The translations under genes were made by a program, and so were the position numbers. From Sodalis ligni (GTDB taxonomy: Bacteria > Pseudomonadota > Gammaproteobacteria > Enterobacterales > Enterobacteriaceae), in the NCBI RefSeq assembly GCF_016865525.2, contig NZ_CP075169.1, positions 4,154,337 to 4,218,336 of the forward strand: a stretch of 64,000 nucleotides of DNA, in the 5' to 3' direction. Numbering within the stretch: position 1 is the stretch's first letter; each line of letters begins with the position of its first letter. This document shows positions 9,752-19,505 of the stretch, piece after piece. Below the pieces are notes generated by a model. The model saw only the letters and a list, made by a program, of their open reading frames with translations, had not been told where the DNA came from and did no database searches.

Positions 9752-10327
9752 CTATTGATTATTCTGCGCCGAAAACGCCGCGGGATCGGCGGGATGGCGA
9801 AACAGCGCCGGTGTCAGCGGCCGGGTATGGTAAAACGACTGCAATGCCCCGATAAAACGCCCTGCCCGCCGCGGGGTACCGCGGGACAGATAGTCCATGA
9901 CCTGATGGTGCACCCGGCCCTGGAAAGCGATGCGATCCGGTTCACAGTCGCCACTGAGATTATCGCAGCTGACATTGAAGGGAAAGTCCGCCGCGACACA
10001 AAACAGCCACTCCAGCGCCTGCGGCCTGATTTCCACCTGCTCGAACCGCTGCTGGGTCGGCGCGTCCCGTCCGTCGGGACAATACCAATAGCCGAAATCC
10101 ACCTGCAGACGGCGGGACGCCCCGGCAATGCACCAATGGGAGATTTCATGCAGCGCGCTGGCATAATAGCCATGGGCGAACACAATGCGGTGATAGGGAA
10201 TCAGTTCATCGGCAGGCAGGTAAATCGGCTCCTCATCGCCCTTGATCAGACGGGTATTGAGGCTGTCGGCGAAACATCGATTGAATATCTCAATCAGCTG
10301 CTGGAAATGATGGGTTTCGGTTTGCAT
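9752..10327 (-). CDS. epmC: Elongation factor P hydroxylase
   Basis: EpmC (YfcM) hydroxylates the beta-lysylated Lys of elongation factor P, the third step of EF-P maturation. The 191-aa protein keeps the family core [20 protein letters not shown], where the HEISHW segment has putative metal-binding His/Glu residues, and [12 protein letters not shown]. The start at 10327 ([16 protein letters not shown]) is chosen by similarity to E. coli. The open frame extends 12 codons further upstream. It follows yfcA by 14 bases. Confidence 0.92.
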   Translation of the reverse strand: MQTETHHFQQLIEIFNRCFADSLNTRLIKGDEEPIYLPADELIPYHRIVFAHGYYASALHEISHWCIAGASRRLQVDFGYWYCPDGRDAPTQQRFEQVEIRPQALEWLFCVAADFPFNVSCDNLSGDCEPDRIAFQGRVHHQVMDYLSRGTPRRAGRFIGALQSFYHTRPLTPALFRHPADPAAFSAQNNQ

Positions 10328-10341
10328 GATCTCGTTATGTT

Positions 10342-11142
10342 TTACCAATGGGAAGTCAGCCACAGCATGATGTCGGCGCCATGGCTGTCATAAAGGAGCT
10401 TCAGGCTCATTAAAAATGATACTGCCACAATCATCGGGCGAATCAATTTTTGCCCTTTGGTCAAAACCATGCGGGCGCCCAGCCGGGCCCCGAAAATCTG
10501 GCCGGCCAGCATGACAAATCCTACGCTCCACACCACTTTACCCGCAAGCATAAACAGTATCAGGCCGCCAAGGTTGGAGGTGAAGTTCAATACCTTGGCA
10601 TGGGCGGTGGCTTTGGCCAGATTAAAACCACTCAGGGTCACATAGGCCAGGGCATAAAACGAACCGGCGCCAGGGCCGAAAAATCCGTCGTAAAAGCCTA
10701 CCCCGCAACCGGCCACGAGGGCGAACGGCCAGGCGGACAAGCGACGCTGCCGATCCTCCTCGCCGATACGCGGCATCAGCAGAAAATAGAGGCCGATGCC
10801 GATGACCAGCAGCGGAAGGATCTGGCGCAGCAATCCGGCCTGCAGGTGCTGAATCAGGATAGCGCCGGTCATGGAGCCGAGGAACGTCATGGCGATGGTC
10901 AGTTTTTGCCCGCCCAGATCCACCGCCCGTTGACGAATAAAATAGAGGCTGGCGGAGAAAGAGCCGCCTACCGATTGAATTTTATTGGTACCCAGCGTTT
11001 GCGCCGGCGAGAGTCCCACTGCCAGCAGCGCCGGCAGTGTGATTAATCCGCCGCCGCCGGCAATGGAATCAATAAACCCCGCGAAGACCGCCACGCCGAA
11101 CAGCAATATCAATACCGGGGGTGAAACCGCTAACCAATCCAT
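10342..11142 (-). CDS. yfcA: TauE/SafE family membrane transporter YfcA
   Basis: This 266-aa hydrophobic protein has about eight membrane segments and two repeated halves, beginning with AGFIDSIAGGGGLITLPALL, the signature of the TauE/SafE (DUF81) family of anion or sulfonate exporters. YFDGFFGPGAGSF-like residues (read here as GFYDGFFGPGAGSF) mark the second half. The substrate is unknown. The ATG at 11142 fits the E. coli length (269 aa). An upstream extension of 23 codons is rejected because it is polar and not conserved. Confidence 0.88.
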   Translation of the reverse strand: MDWLAVSPPVLILLFGVAVFAGFIDSIAGGGGLITLPALLAVGLSPAQTLGTNKIQSVGGSFSASLYFIRQRAVDLGGQKLTIAMTFLGSMTGAILIQHLQAGLLRQILPLLVIGIGLYFLLMPRIGEEDRQRRLSAWPFALVAGCGVGFYDGFFGPGAGSFYALAYVTLSGFNLAKATAHAKVLNFTSNLGGLILFMLAGKVVWSVGFVMLAGQIFGARLGARMVLTKGQKLIRPMIVAVSFLMSLKLLYDSHGADIMLWLTSHW

Positions 11143-11237
11143 GTTTTTTCCGTGACTCTTTTTCCAAGCCGGCAGCGGCCGGCGATACCGCCGGCCGTCT
11201 GAAAACGGCACGGCGCCGGCGCGCCGTCGGCAGCAAA

Positions 11238-12065
11238 TTATTCCGCTCCCAAGGGGTTATCCAGCAGTGCCTGACACGACGGCGGTAGCGGCGGCGGCGC
11301 CTTTTTCACCGGCGGCTTGCCGGGTTTGGGCGGCAGGAACCAGCTTTCCAGTTCGGCGCCGCAACCGTCGCCCGCCGGCGGCGGAGCCTGATCCTGGCAC
11401 TCCCGGCTATCGGCAGGGCAGCGCAGGCGCACATGCATATGGGCACGGTGGCCGAACCACGGCCGCACCTTGTTCAGCCAGGCGCGATCCGGCCCGGCGA
11501 CACGGCACAGCTGCTTTTTAATAGCCGGATTGACAAAAATACGCGTCACATCGCTGTCCTGGGCCGCCAGCTTAATCAGCATCATGGTTTGCGGCTGCCA
11601 CAGGCGCGGATTGACGTCCCGTCCGTTGGCCGCCACCAAATCCAGCGGCTGCGGTTTTAGCAATTCCTGCGCCGTCCAGCGCTGACGCGGCGTCTGCAGC
11701 CAGATATCCGCATCCAGCCCTGACTGATGGCTGGCATGGCCGCTGCTGAAGCGGCCGCCGGCCGGCATCGCCATGTCCCCCACCAGTACTTCCCCCAGCC
11801 CCAGATTCCGGACCTGGTTGCTTAACCGCACGATAAACAGCAGCAGATCGGGATGGCCGAAGTAACGACGCTGATCCGGGCGCAGCACCTGATAGTTCGA
11901 CGCCTCCAGCTGCAACGGCCGGGCGCCGACAATACAGCCGTTGGCGAAAGCGCCGATAGCCTGCGGACTGCCGGCCACCGGTTGGGTTATTTTTTGCCAG
12001 GGAGTGGGAACGGCCAACGCATTGAAAGCCAGCGCAGCCAATAACCCGACTATCCATTGTCGCAT
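11238..12065 (-). CDS. mepA: Penicillin-insensitive murein endopeptidase
   Basis: MepA is a periplasmic LAS-type zinc peptidase that cuts D-alanyl-meso-diaminopimelyl cross-links. The 275-aa protein has a signal peptide ending near LALA-VPTPW, the zinc motif [20 protein letters not shown] and a second His cluster [15 protein letters not shown]. Cys residues for the family disulfides are present ([22 protein letters not shown]). The ATG at 12065 is chosen over a GTG at 12077 because it follows the aroC stop by 5 bases and gives the E. coli-like N-terminus. Confidence 0.93.
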   Translation of the reverse strand: MRQWIVGLLAALAFNALAVPTPWQKITQPVAGSPQAIGAFANGCIVGARPLQLEASNYQVLRPDQRRYFGHPDLLLFIVRLSNQVRNLGLGEVLVGDMAMPAGGRFSSGHASHQSGLDADIWLQTPRQRWTAQELLKPQPLDLVAANGRDVNPRLWQPQTMMLIKLAAQDSDVTRIFVNPAIKKQLCRVAGPDRAWLNKVRPWFGHRAHMHVRLRCPADSRECQDQAPPPAGDGCGAELESWFLPPKPGKPPVKKAPPPLPPSCQALLDNPLGAE

Positions 12066-12070
12066 TTCAT

Positions 12071-13156
12071 TTACCACCGGGGCAGGGTTGGGACGACATC
12101 GCCGTTTTGCGCGCGCTGCCGTAACAGATGATCCATCAGCACGATGGCCAGCATGGCTTCGGCGATGGGCACCGCACGGATGCCGACGCAGGGATCGTGG
12201 CGCCCGCGGGTCACCATTTCCACCTGTTCGCCCTGGCGGTTGATGGTACGGCCGGGCACCATGATACTGGAGGTGGGTTTCATCGCGATATGGGCAATGA
12301 TGGTTTGCCCGCTGCTGATTCCACCCAGCACCCCGCCCGCATGGTTACTGACAAAACCCGTCGGCGTGATTTCATCGCGGTTTTCGCTGCCGCGCTTGGT
12401 GACCACGGCGAAACCGTCGCCGATTTCCACCCCTTTTACCGCATTGATGCTCATCAGGGCATGGGCCAGATCGGCATCCAGACGATCGAATACCGGCTCA
12501 CCCAGGCCGGCCGGCACCCGCTCGGCCATTACCGTTACCTTGGCGCCGATGGAATCGCCGTCTTTTTTCAGGTTGCGCATCAGTTCGTCCAGCGCATCCA
12601 GCTTATCGGGATCGGGACAAAAAAACGGATTTTGCTCCACCTGTTGCCAATCTTTCAGCTCACAGCGGATATCGCCGATTTGCGCCAGATATCCCCGCAC
12701 CAGGATGCCGTGTTTTTGCGCCAGGTATTTTTTCGCAATCGCCCCCGCCGCCACCCGCATAGCGGTTTCACGCGCCGAAGAGCGGCCGCCGCCGCGGTAA
12801 TCCCGCAGGCCGTATTTCATTTCGTAGCTGTAATCCGCATGGCCCGGACGAAACAGATCCTTGATGGCGCTGTAATCCTGGGAACGCTGATCGGTGTTTT
12901 CAATCAGCAATCCGATACTGGTGCCGGTGGTGACCCCTTCGAACACCCCGGAGAGGATCCGCACCTGGTCCGGCTCGCGCCGCGCCGTGGTATAGCGTGA
13001 GGTGCCGGGTCGCCGCCGGTCGAGATCGTGCTGCAAATCCGCTTCCGTCAACGGAATGCCGGGCGGAACGCCGTCCACCACGCAGCCCAGCGCCGCCCCG
13101 TGGGATTCACCAAAGGTCATGACGCGAAATAATTCGCCAATACTGTTCCCTGCCAT
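12071..13156 (-). CDS. aroC: Chorismate synthase
   Basis: AroC converts 5-enolpyruvylshikimate-3-phosphate to chorismate using reduced FMN. The 361-aa protein begins [20 protein letters not shown] and contains the family signatures [18 protein letters not shown] and the FMN-binding [17 protein letters not shown]. The length equals the E. coli enzyme. AAAGGAGT lies just before the ATG. It heads the leftward cluster aroC-mepA-yfcA-epmC-yfcL, 83 bases after prmB. Confidence 0.96.
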   Translation of the reverse strand: MAGNSIGELFRVMTFGESHGAALGCVVDGVPPGIPLTEADLQHDLDRRRPGTSRYTTARREPDQVRILSGVFEGVTTGTSIGLLIENTDQRSQDYSAIKDLFRPGHADYSYEMKYGLRDYRGGGRSSARETAMRVAAGAIAKKYLAQKHGILVRGYLAQIGDIRCELKDWQQVEQNPFFCPDPDKLDALDELMRNLKKDGDSIGAKVTVMAERVPAGLGEPVFDRLDADLAHALMSINAVKGVEIGDGFAVVTKRGSENRDEITPTGFVSNHAGGVLGGISSGQTIIAHIAMKPTSSIMVPGRTINRQGEQVEMVTRGRHDPCVGIRAVPIAEAMLAIVLMDHLLRQRAQNGDVVPTLPRW

Positions 13157-13239
13157 CGGGACTCCTTTGTTTAACCAGAATAAGTAATCAACCTGAGCTG
13201 CACGTTTATCAGTAATCTGTCAATAAATACCGATACCTA

Positions 13240-14172
13240 TCAGTCCCTATACAGTGCAAAGGTTTCGCTGCAGGCCGCCAGCTGCGCCCGGGTCAGCATA
13301 AAGACGCCGTCGCCGCCGTTGTTGAATGTCAGCCAGGTGAAAGGAATGTCCGGATACTGCTCCAAAAGATGGACCATGCTGTTGCCCACTTCGCAAATCA
13401 GTACACCGTCTTCGCTCAGGTAGTGCGGCGCGGCGGAGAGAATACGGCGCACCAGCTTCAGACCGTCGCTGCCCGCCGCCAGGCCTAACACAGGTTCCGC
13501 CCGGAACTCCTGCGGCAGGTCGCTCATGTCCTCTTCATCCACATAAGGAGGATTGGTGACGATCAGATCGTACTGTAACGCCGGCAGCTCACGGAATAAA
13601 TCGGAACGAATGGGCGTGACCCGCTGATCCAGGCCATAGGATTGGATATTCATTTCGGCCACCGACAGCACATCGCCGGAAATATCAACCGCATCCACCT
13701 CCGCTTCCGGAAAAGCAAATGCGCAGGCGATGGCGATACAGCCGCTGCCGGTGCACATGTCAAGAATATGCGTCGGCGGTTTGGGGAGCAACGCCTGGAA
13801 TCGATTGTCTATCAGTTCGCCGATGGGGGAACGGGGAATCAGCACACGCTCATCCACATAAAACTCCAGTCCGCAAAACCAGGCTTTATTGGTCAGATAA
13901 GGTACCGGGATACGCTCGTTAACCCGCTTGACCACCCGCTCCACAATACGGTAACGCTCACTGGAGGTCAGCCGGGAGTGGTACATCTCCTCCGGAAAAT
14001 CCAGCGGCAGGAACAGGCTCGGCAGGACCAACAGTATCGCCTCGTCCCAGGAATTATCGGTGCCGTGACCGTAAAAAATCTGCGCGGCGTTAAACCGGCT
14101 GACCGTCCAGCGCAGCAGATCCTGTATCGTATGCAGCTCGGCCGCCGCTTCATCCACAAAAATTTTGTCCAA
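13240..14172 (-). CDS. prmB: 50S ribosomal protein L3 glutamine methyltransferase
   Basis: PrmB N5-methylates Gln150 of ribosomal protein L3 with SAM. The 310-aa protein shows the SAM motif [16 protein letters not shown] and the catalytic NPPY motif in [17 protein letters not shown], with the adjacent [16 protein letters not shown] conserved. The start codon is TTG at 14172 with GGAG 6 bases upstream, giving MDKIFVDEA as in E. coli. It diverges from smrB with 180 bases between the start codons. Confidence 0.94.
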   Translation of the reverse strand: MDKIFVDEAAAELHTIQDLLRWTVSRFNAAQIFYGHGTDNSWDEAILLVLPSLFLPLDFPEEMYHSRLTSSERYRIVERVVKRVNERIPVPYLTNKAWFCGLEFYVDERVLIPRSPIGELIDNRFQALLPKPPTHILDMCTGSGCIAIACAFAFPEAEVDAVDISGDVLSVAEMNIQSYGLDQRVTPIRSDLFRELPALQYDLIVTNPPYVDEEDMSDLPQEFRAEPVLGLAAGSDGLKLVRRILSAAPHYLSEDGVLICEVGNSMVHLLEQYPDIPFTWLTFNNGGDGVFMLTRAQLAACSETFALYRD

Positions 14173-14352
14173 TTTGCTCTCCGCAAGGGCGATGTCATCT
14201 TATCTGCCGGTTAGTTTGCCATGAAGCGCCTCACAAAGCAGCAGGCACAACCGTCCCTGGACGGGTCGCAACGCACTTTTTTGCCGGAAATTTTCGCCGT
14301 TAAGGGAAAAGAGAGGGTAGACTTGCTAAAAATAGCAATTGCAGAGTGGGGA

Positions 14353-14883
14353 ATGAAAAAAAGATATCAACTGGCCGAAGAGGAACGCCATCTGTTTCGC
14401 GAGTCCATAACCGGTACCAAACCCTTGCGGCAGGATACCGTTAAACCGCCAAAGCCTCGGCTGAATACCAATCATCTCCCCGCCCGGCGATTGCTGCATG
14501 AACAGGTGGACGCCAGCTTTTATTTTTCCGATGAGTTCCAGCCGCTGCTGGAGAGCGAAGGTCCGGCCCGCTATATGCGTCCTGACGTCAGCCCCTATGA
14601 AGTGAAAAAATTACGGCGGGGTGATTATATACCTGAATTATTTCTCGACCTGCACGGCATGACCCAGGCCGAAGCCAAGGAAGAACTGGGCGCCCTGCTG
14701 GCCGCCTGCCGGCGAGAACACGTACACTGCGCCTGCGTTATGCATGGCCACGGCAAACATATCCTCAAACAGCAAACGCCGCTGTGGCTGGCGCAGCATC
14801 CGGACGTCCTGGGTTTTCATCAGGCGCCGAAAATGTTTGGCGGCGATGCCGCGCTGCTGGTGCTGATCGAGCTGGACGAATAG
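14353..14883 (+). CDS. smrB: Ribosome rescue factor SmrB (Smr-domain endonuclease)
   Basis: SmrB cuts mRNA at the leading edge of collided ribosomes so that trans-translation can rescue them. The 176-aa protein has the Smr domain in its second half: the DLH motif in [20 protein letters not shown] and the RNA-binding [20 protein letters not shown]. The ATG at 14353 ([19 protein letters not shown]) fits the E. coli protein. The in-frame ATG at 14221 would add 44 unrelated residues. Upstream is the divergent prmB, downstream the convergent sixA, 27 bases away across an imperfect GACCC/GGGTC inverted repeat. Confidence 0.9.
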   Translation: MKKRYQLAEEERHLFRESITGTKPLRQDTVKPPKPRLNTNHLPARRLLHEQVDASFYFSDEFQPLLESEGPARYMRPDVSPYEVKKLRRGDYIPELFLDLHGMTQAEAKEELGALLAACRREHVHCACVMHGHGKHILKQQTPLWLAQHPDVLGFHQAPKMFGGDAALLVLIELDE

Positions 14884-14910
14884 CGCCGACCCGGTAGGCT
14901 ACAACCGGGG

Positions 14911-15393
14911 TCAGACCTTCGCCAGTAATTGCGCCGGGCTGATTTGCCAGTTCAATACCCCATTGCCGTCCGCCGGATCCAACTCCACGCAGGCCACCGC
15001 CGAGGTGGCAAACATCGGCGCCTGCTCCGTGGGACACAGATCGGCCACCAGGTAACCCACCAGCGGCAGATGAGAAATCACCAGCACGGTGCCCAGTCCT
15101 TCGTTGGCCAGCGCCTGCAAATAACAGCAAATCATGGCCACATCGCCGCCCGGCGTCAGCTCCGGCAGGGTCTCTTCACCGTCGGGCAGCACCAGTTCCT
15201 CCCGCACGACATCCAGCGTTTGCCGGGCGCGCAAATAAGGGCTGACCAAAACACGATCGGTATCGATAATCTTGCTACTCAACCAACTCGCCATCAGGTG
15301 TGATTCATCACGGCCACGAACAGTTAAAGGTCTTTCAGCATCACTGGCGGCTTCTAACGCAGCGTCGCCGTGCCGCATAATCAAAACTTGCAT
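14911..15393 (-). CDS. sixA: Phosphohistidine phosphatase SixA
   Basis: SixA removes phosphate from phosphohistidine on HPt domains and on the nitrogen phosphotransferase protein NPr. The 160-aa protein starts MQVLIMRHGDAALEA with the RHG nucleophile motif, has the conserved LVSPYLRARQTLDVV, and the second catalytic His in VISHLPLVGYLVADL. Length and order are as in E. coli. The E. coli neighbours fadJ and fadI are missing upstream here. Confidence 0.94.
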   Translation of the reverse strand: MQVLIMRHGDAALEAASDAERPLTVRGRDESHLMASWLSSKIIDTDRVLVSPYLRARQTLDVVREELVLPDGEETLPELTPGGDVAMICCYLQALANEGLGTVLVISHLPLVGYLVADLCPTEQAPMFATSAVACVELDPADGNGVLNWQISPAQLLAKV

Positions 15394-16549
15394 AGTGCAC
15401 CGTTGTTGTTTGACAAAAACGCCATGGGGAAACAGGTTTTACCGTATTAAGCCATGCTGTCGCTAAATCTAGATCCTATGACAACCTGAAATACGCATAG
15501 CTAACCGTCCCCCCGAAGCGACCGGGCATTGAGAGCTCGAAATCACGTAATAAAACGCTGCTTTTTACATCAATACCCACTAGGTAGTCAACACATCGAA
15601 CACAGATGCCCCTCCCGAAAACAAAATGTCATAACAAAAACGTCTACTGAGTGTAATGGCTATTAGCATAAGACAACGCTTTCAGACAAAGGTGCGCGTT
15701 AAGTAACAGTTTTGCAATTGACACTTGCCGACGCCCCCTGGACGCCCTTTCGGCCCATCGCAACCCGGCCGCGGATCAAACCGGCTCCGGCCGGGAAGAG
15801 GTTTCGGTTGCATGGCGATATTTAATATTCATAAAAAACAATCTGCGGACAAACGAGCACAGCCGGCAAAGATGCCTGTCCGCCCGGCGCCGGTACGTAT
15901 TTTTATTGTATTGCTAATTAACTTGACGCAATAATCTGACCTGTATCAGTCAAGTTTTTATCGCCGACACCATTTTGTCAATAACGTCAACTTGCAATAA
16001 ATAACATTCATGACTAACGATACGGGGCTTTATCGGACCAGGCCAGGCGCATATTATACCCGCAGGCTTCTATTGCTATTTCATCCTTTCAATTGCCGTA
16101 AAGGCATAATTCAAAATATAGCATGCCGTCGATAACCTGCATCATTCTCGATCCATTGTGGCTGGCCGAGGCGTCTTTACCGTTTCGCTTCCCACCGGCC
16201 GGTACTTCTCCGGTACTTCTCCAGTACTTCTCCGGTACTTCTGCCGCCCCGTCGCTTTTTCGGGTATATTCATTCGCCGGCGCCGGACGTATTACATCAC
16301 GGCATAGCAGGCCCGCTATTTCGAATAACGACTTAATTATCTTTATTAGGAATTGAATCATTTTATCCGCACGGTAAAACATATCAATAATTTTTCAAGC
16401 GCTGTTCACCAGACACTCTATAGAATTTCAAGTGAGTGAAATAGCGGGCATGGGATTTTAGTGATCGGTAAGCAAACTTACGAAACTCACGGGACTTGAT
16501 ATTGCAGATATAACATTAAAGCTGAAAAAATAATAAGGTAAATCCGATA
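15394..16549. other. 1.2-kb region with no recognisable gene at the fadI-fadJ position
   Basis: In E. coli sixA is followed by fadJ and fadI before yfcZ. Here the same place holds AT-richer DNA in which only short, unrecognised open frames occur (for example 15725-15934 and 16089-16382), and no remnant of either fad gene was recognised by eye. It contains a 4-copy 11-bp tandem repeat. It may be a decayed remnant or simply spacer after a deletion. Confidence 0.6.
16201..16243. repeat. 11-bp tandem repeat, about four copies
   Basis: GGTACTTCTCC occurs twice, then AGTACTTCTCC, then GGTACTTCTG, head to tail with no spacer. It sits in the non-coding stretch between sixA and yfcZ. It is not a CRISPR, having no spacers. 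Confidence 0.85.
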
Positions 16550-16575
16550 ATCGCGGTCCGTTTGAGGACCGCGAT
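16550..16575 (-). terminator. Hairpin downstream of yfcZ
   Basis: ATCGCGGTCC (16550-16559) and GGACCGCGAT (16566-16575) form a perfect 10-bp stem with a 6-base loop, 10 bases after the yfcZ stop codon. The following minus-strand sequence has only a weak T-rich stretch, so termination strength is uncertain. Confidence 0.6.
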
Positions 16576-16584
16576 ATCAGGAAA

Positions 16585-16881
16585 TTAGCGCAACCCGAGC
16601 TGGAATATCAGGCTTTCAGCCTCACAGCTGAAGTTAAAATCGGCCGTTAACGCCACACCGCCTTCAGCAGGCTCGATGCGACTGGTTATCTGGCAAGGAT
16701 CGGATTCCACCGCGCGGGCTTTTTCCGTCAGTTTTGCCAGCATGGCTTCAGCCTGGTGGCGGTCCGCATAGACCTGGCTGAAAGATGCCTTGCGATCTTC
16801 GTTGTCGATAATGGTGCCGACATCGACACAACAGCAGGCGGCCGTTTCTTCAGCGCTGCATTTATTGATTGAATGAGCCAT
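16585..16881 (-). CDS. yfcZ: YfcZ/YiiS family protein (DUF406)
   Basis: The 98-aa protein matches E. coli YfcZ: a Cys-rich N-terminus (CSAEETAACCCVDVGTI), the central LTEKARAVESDPCQI and the C-terminus SCEAESLIFQLGLR. The CCC cluster suggests metal or redox chemistry, but the function is unknown. GGAG precedes the ATG. In E. coli it lies between fadI and fadL. Here both are gone but yfcZ is intact. Confidence 0.9.
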   Translation of the reverse strand: MAHSINKCSAEETAACCCVDVGTIIDNEDRKASFSQVYADRHQAEAMLAKLTEKARAVESDPCQITSRIEPAEGGVALTADFNFSCEAESLIFQLGLR

Positions 16882-17036
16882 CGTTTTTTCTCCACAGGAT
16901 AAACCTGTCTGACAATAATAACCTTACAAAGTATCTGTGCTTGATTATACGCTTCCCGGCAAGATGATAACAGGGATAAACCCACCGCCCCTGGCTTATC
17001 GCCGTTGCATTAAGGGCGGAGGCCGGACCTTATCCG

Positions 17037-17795
17037 CTACGGCGCATCGATACTCTTCAGATCGCCTTGTATCGCCTGCGCGTTCGGGTTTTCCTGCGGC
17101 ACCAGACGGCCGCCGCTGGCCAGGAAATCGTGCCGCTGGAAATAAGCCGCGCGCACCAGGGCGTACGGGTCGGCGGAGTTACGCAGCAGACTGTCCGAAT
17201 CCAGCAATTCGGCGCGGGTTTCGATGCCCTGGAAGACAAATTTGCCGATGCTCATCCACCAGGTAAGATAACTTAGGGCCGGATAGAAATTATCCGCCAG
17301 GCCGCCGATATCTTCCCGAGGCGTAAAGCTGCCGTAAGCGGGCAGCACCACATACGGACCGTATCCTACGCCGTAGGTGCCAAGCGTCGTGCCAAAGCGC
17401 CTGGGCTGCTCCTTGGCCAGCTTGGGATTCGCCATGGAGGCCACATCAATCAGCCCGCCCATGCCCAGCAGGGTATTGAGGAAGAAGCGGTTAAAATGAA
17501 TCATGGCTTCGTACGGCTTGCCTACGGCGAAGTAGTTTACCATGGACGCCGGTTCTTCAAGGTTGCTCAGGAAATTGCTCAGTCCGTTACGGGCCGGCAT
17601 CGGCACATAATCGCGCCAGGCCACCGCCGCCGGACGCACCACATAAGGATCAAGGACATTGTAGTTGAAATTGAACATTGTCCGGTTGAACCCTTCCAAC
17701 GGATCAGATCGTTTCTGAGCCGACTGATCGGTTTTACTGGCGCACCCCAGAATCAATATAGTGGCCAGCGCCACGCCTGACAGGCGGTAATTCAT
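17037..17795 (-). CDS. mlaA: Outer membrane lipoprotein MlaA (VacJ)
   Basis: MlaA sits in the outer membrane with porins and passes misplaced phospholipids from the outer leaflet to the Mla transport chain. The 252-aa protein begins with a lipoprotein signal whose lipobox is ILGCAS, then DPLEGFNRTMFNFNYNVLDP, and ends in ERHDF/NPNAQAIQ-type conserved sequence (QRHDFLASGGRLVPQENPN). The ATG at 17795 is chosen over 17798 because GGAG lies 7 bases upstream and it matches the E. coli length (251 aa). fadL, next to it in E. coli, is absent. Confidence 0.94.
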   Translation of the reverse strand: MNYRLSGVALATILILGCASKTDQSAQKRSDPLEGFNRTMFNFNYNVLDPYVVRPAAVAWRDYVPMPARNGLSNFLSNLEEPASMVNYFAVGKPYEAMIHFNRFFLNTLLGMGGLIDVASMANPKLAKEQPRRFGTTLGTYGVGYGPYVVLPAYGSFTPREDIGGLADNFYPALSYLTWWMSIGKFVFQGIETRAELLDSDSLLRNSADPYALVRAAYFQRHDFLASGGRLVPQENPNAQAIQGDLKSIDAP

Positions 17796-17829
17796 CATTC
17801 GACTCCGTTTTAATTTATTATGCCCGCCT

Positions 17830-19044
17830 CTAGGGCACTTGTTGATCGATTTGCACGGCAATCCGGCCGGCGCCATTGAAATCCTGTACAGCACTCTCGC
17901 CAAACCACTCTCCCGGTTTCGCCTCGGCGGTACCGTCTAAAGAGAGTCTGACCCGTACTTTCAGCTGAACCTGGGCGGAAAGTAAACGCTCCGGCATCAT
18001 GGCGTTGCCGTCGTCGAGAGATAACGATAATGGAAAGCGACTCAGCGGTAACGTTTTTATCGCCACCGGCTGCGGACTTTTACCGTCGGTAACCGAGATA
18101 ATCACGACGCCCCGCAGCGGTAATCTATCGGCTATCGCCGGCGCGGGCGTAACGGTAACATCGAGTTTAGCCGTCTCCTGGCCGGTTTGCTCACGGGCCA
18201 GGGCGATACTGTGCTTGATAGCCTCCACATGAACATCGCCCGCGGGCAATAATGTCAACAAACGCTGCCACAGTATAATAGCCTGTGAGAAATTATTCTG
18301 CTGATACTCACTGACGGCCAGCAGATCCAGCGTCGGGATATCGTCCGGATGACGCTGCGCCATCTGCCGCAGTAGCCGATTGCCGTCCAGGTTGTCACCC
18401 GCATCGGCGGATCGGGTCAGCACATCGGCATAATCGAGCTGGATGCCCTCGTCGTCCGGCGCCAATCGCCAGGCCCGCTCGAAAGCATGGGTGGCCATGG
18501 ACGCGTCCTTCAATACCACCCCGATCCGCCCGAGAATCAGCCAATCCTGCACATTGTCCGGCCGCCGCTGCAGCGACGCGCGCAACCCCACCGCAAAATC
18601 CGACAGCTCGCCGGGCGTCAACTGCCGGGCCCGGGGGTCCATGATGCGGGCGCGCAGCGCAGGCAGTTCAGCCACCGTTTGCCGCCAGCGCCAAAGCTGC
18701 CCCAAACCACCGGTACCCGCGTAAAGACCCAGCGTCACCACCACCAGCGCCACCACTCCAGGTAGCAGCGCCCAGGCGCTCGACGTGCGCCAGGGCGCTT
18801 GCGGTACCGGCGGAATATCCGCCAGCAGGTTTTGCTGTAAATCTTCAATATGACCGGAGCGGTGGTCGATCACGCCCTCCGCTTCCTCATGGGCCAGCTC
18901 GTCCAGGCGCCGCCGGTAAAACAGCGTATTCTGACCGTCTCGGGTCAACGCGCCGGGACGGGAACCGTGGCGCAGGGCCGGCCATACAAACGCTCCCCCC
19001 GCCGCCGCCAGCAGGACCAGCATGGCCACGCCCAATGCTATCAT
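17830..19044 (-). CDS. ccmI: Cytochrome c maturation protein CcmI
   Basis: CcmI delivers apocytochrome c to the CcmFH ligation complex. The 404-aa protein has an N-terminal membrane helix, a YRRRLDELAHEEAEGVID segment typical of CcmI, a second helix (WALLPGVVALVVVTLGLYAG) and a TPR-rich periplasmic half. It corresponds to the C-terminal half of E. coli CcmH, which is a CcmH-CcmI fusion. Here it is a separate gene whose ATG overlaps the ccmH stop (ATGA). Confidence 0.88.
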   Translation of the reverse strand: MIALGVAMLVLLAAAGGAFVWPALRHGSRPGALTRDGQNTLFYRRRLDELAHEEAEGVIDHRSGHIEDLQQNLLADIPPVPQAPWRTSSAWALLPGVVALVVVTLGLYAGTGGLGQLWRWRQTVAELPALRARIMDPRARQLTPGELSDFAVGLRASLQRRPDNVQDWLILGRIGVVLKDASMATHAFERAWRLAPDDEGIQLDYADVLTRSADAGDNLDGNRLLRQMAQRHPDDIPTLDLLAVSEYQQNNFSQAIILWQRLLTLLPAGDVHVEAIKHSIALAREQTGQETAKLDVTVTPAPAIADRLPLRGVVIISVTDGKSPQPVAIKTLPLSRFPLSLSLDDGNAMMPERLLSAQVQLKVRVRLSLDGTAEAKPGEWFGESAVQDFNGAGRIAVQIDQQVP

Positions 19045-19505
19045 GATTGCTTCCCGTCCGGTTTATCCAGCAACTGCTCCAGGCGCCGCCGCTCATCGGA
19101 TGACAGCGGTTCTGCGCGGCCGCCGCGCCGCGCGGCCTGTAATACCACCGCCAGACCGCCTAACATCACCACCAGCAGAGGGCCAAGCCATAACATCAGC
19201 GTCAGGGGATTTACCGGCGGCTCATAGCTAACAAAATTACCGTAGCGCGCCACCATATAATCGATAATCTGCCGTTTAGTCCGGCCCTGCAGCATCAACT
19301 GGTAGACCTTGGCGCGCATTTCGGCGGCGATAATCGCATCCGAATCGGCAATGCTGTTATTCTGGCATTTCGGACAGCGCAGCTGCTCGGTTACTTCGCG
19401 ATACTGCTGCTCTTGCGCCACGCTGTTAAAGTGCCGGGCATCAATGGCGGCGCCGGCGGCGGTGCTGCACAGCAGCAGAACCGTTAACAGATTGCGCAGG
19501 ATCAT
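19041..19505 (-). CDS. ccmH: Cytochrome c maturation thiol-disulfide protein CcmH
   Basis: The 154-aa protein has a signal peptide, the redox motif LRCPKCQNNSIADSDA (CxxC that reduces apocytochrome c) and a C-terminal membrane helix (LTLMLWLGPLLVVMLGGLAV). Size and ending show that it is the short, unfused type of CcmH, followed by separate ccmI. It begins immediately after ccmG. Confidence 0.92.
   Translation of the reverse strand: MILRNLLTVLLLCSTAAGAAIDARHFNSVAQEQQYREVTEQLRCPKCQNNSIADSDAIIAAEMRAKVYQLMLQGRTKRQIIDYMVARYGNFVSYEPPVNPLTLMLWLGPLLVVMLGGLAVVLQAARRGGRAEPLSSDERRRLEQLLDKPDGKQS

Noticed and set aside
12128..13000. Plus-strand open frame opposite aroC (290 codons)
   Set aside because: Shadow of aroC, with no ribosome site and composition typical of antisense reading.
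16201..16243. CRISPR-like array
   Set aside because: The 11-bp units are directly tandem with no spacers.
16089..16382. Minus-strand 97-codon frame between sixA and yfcZ
   Set aside because: It crosses the 11-bp tandem repeat, has no good ribosome site and matches nothing.
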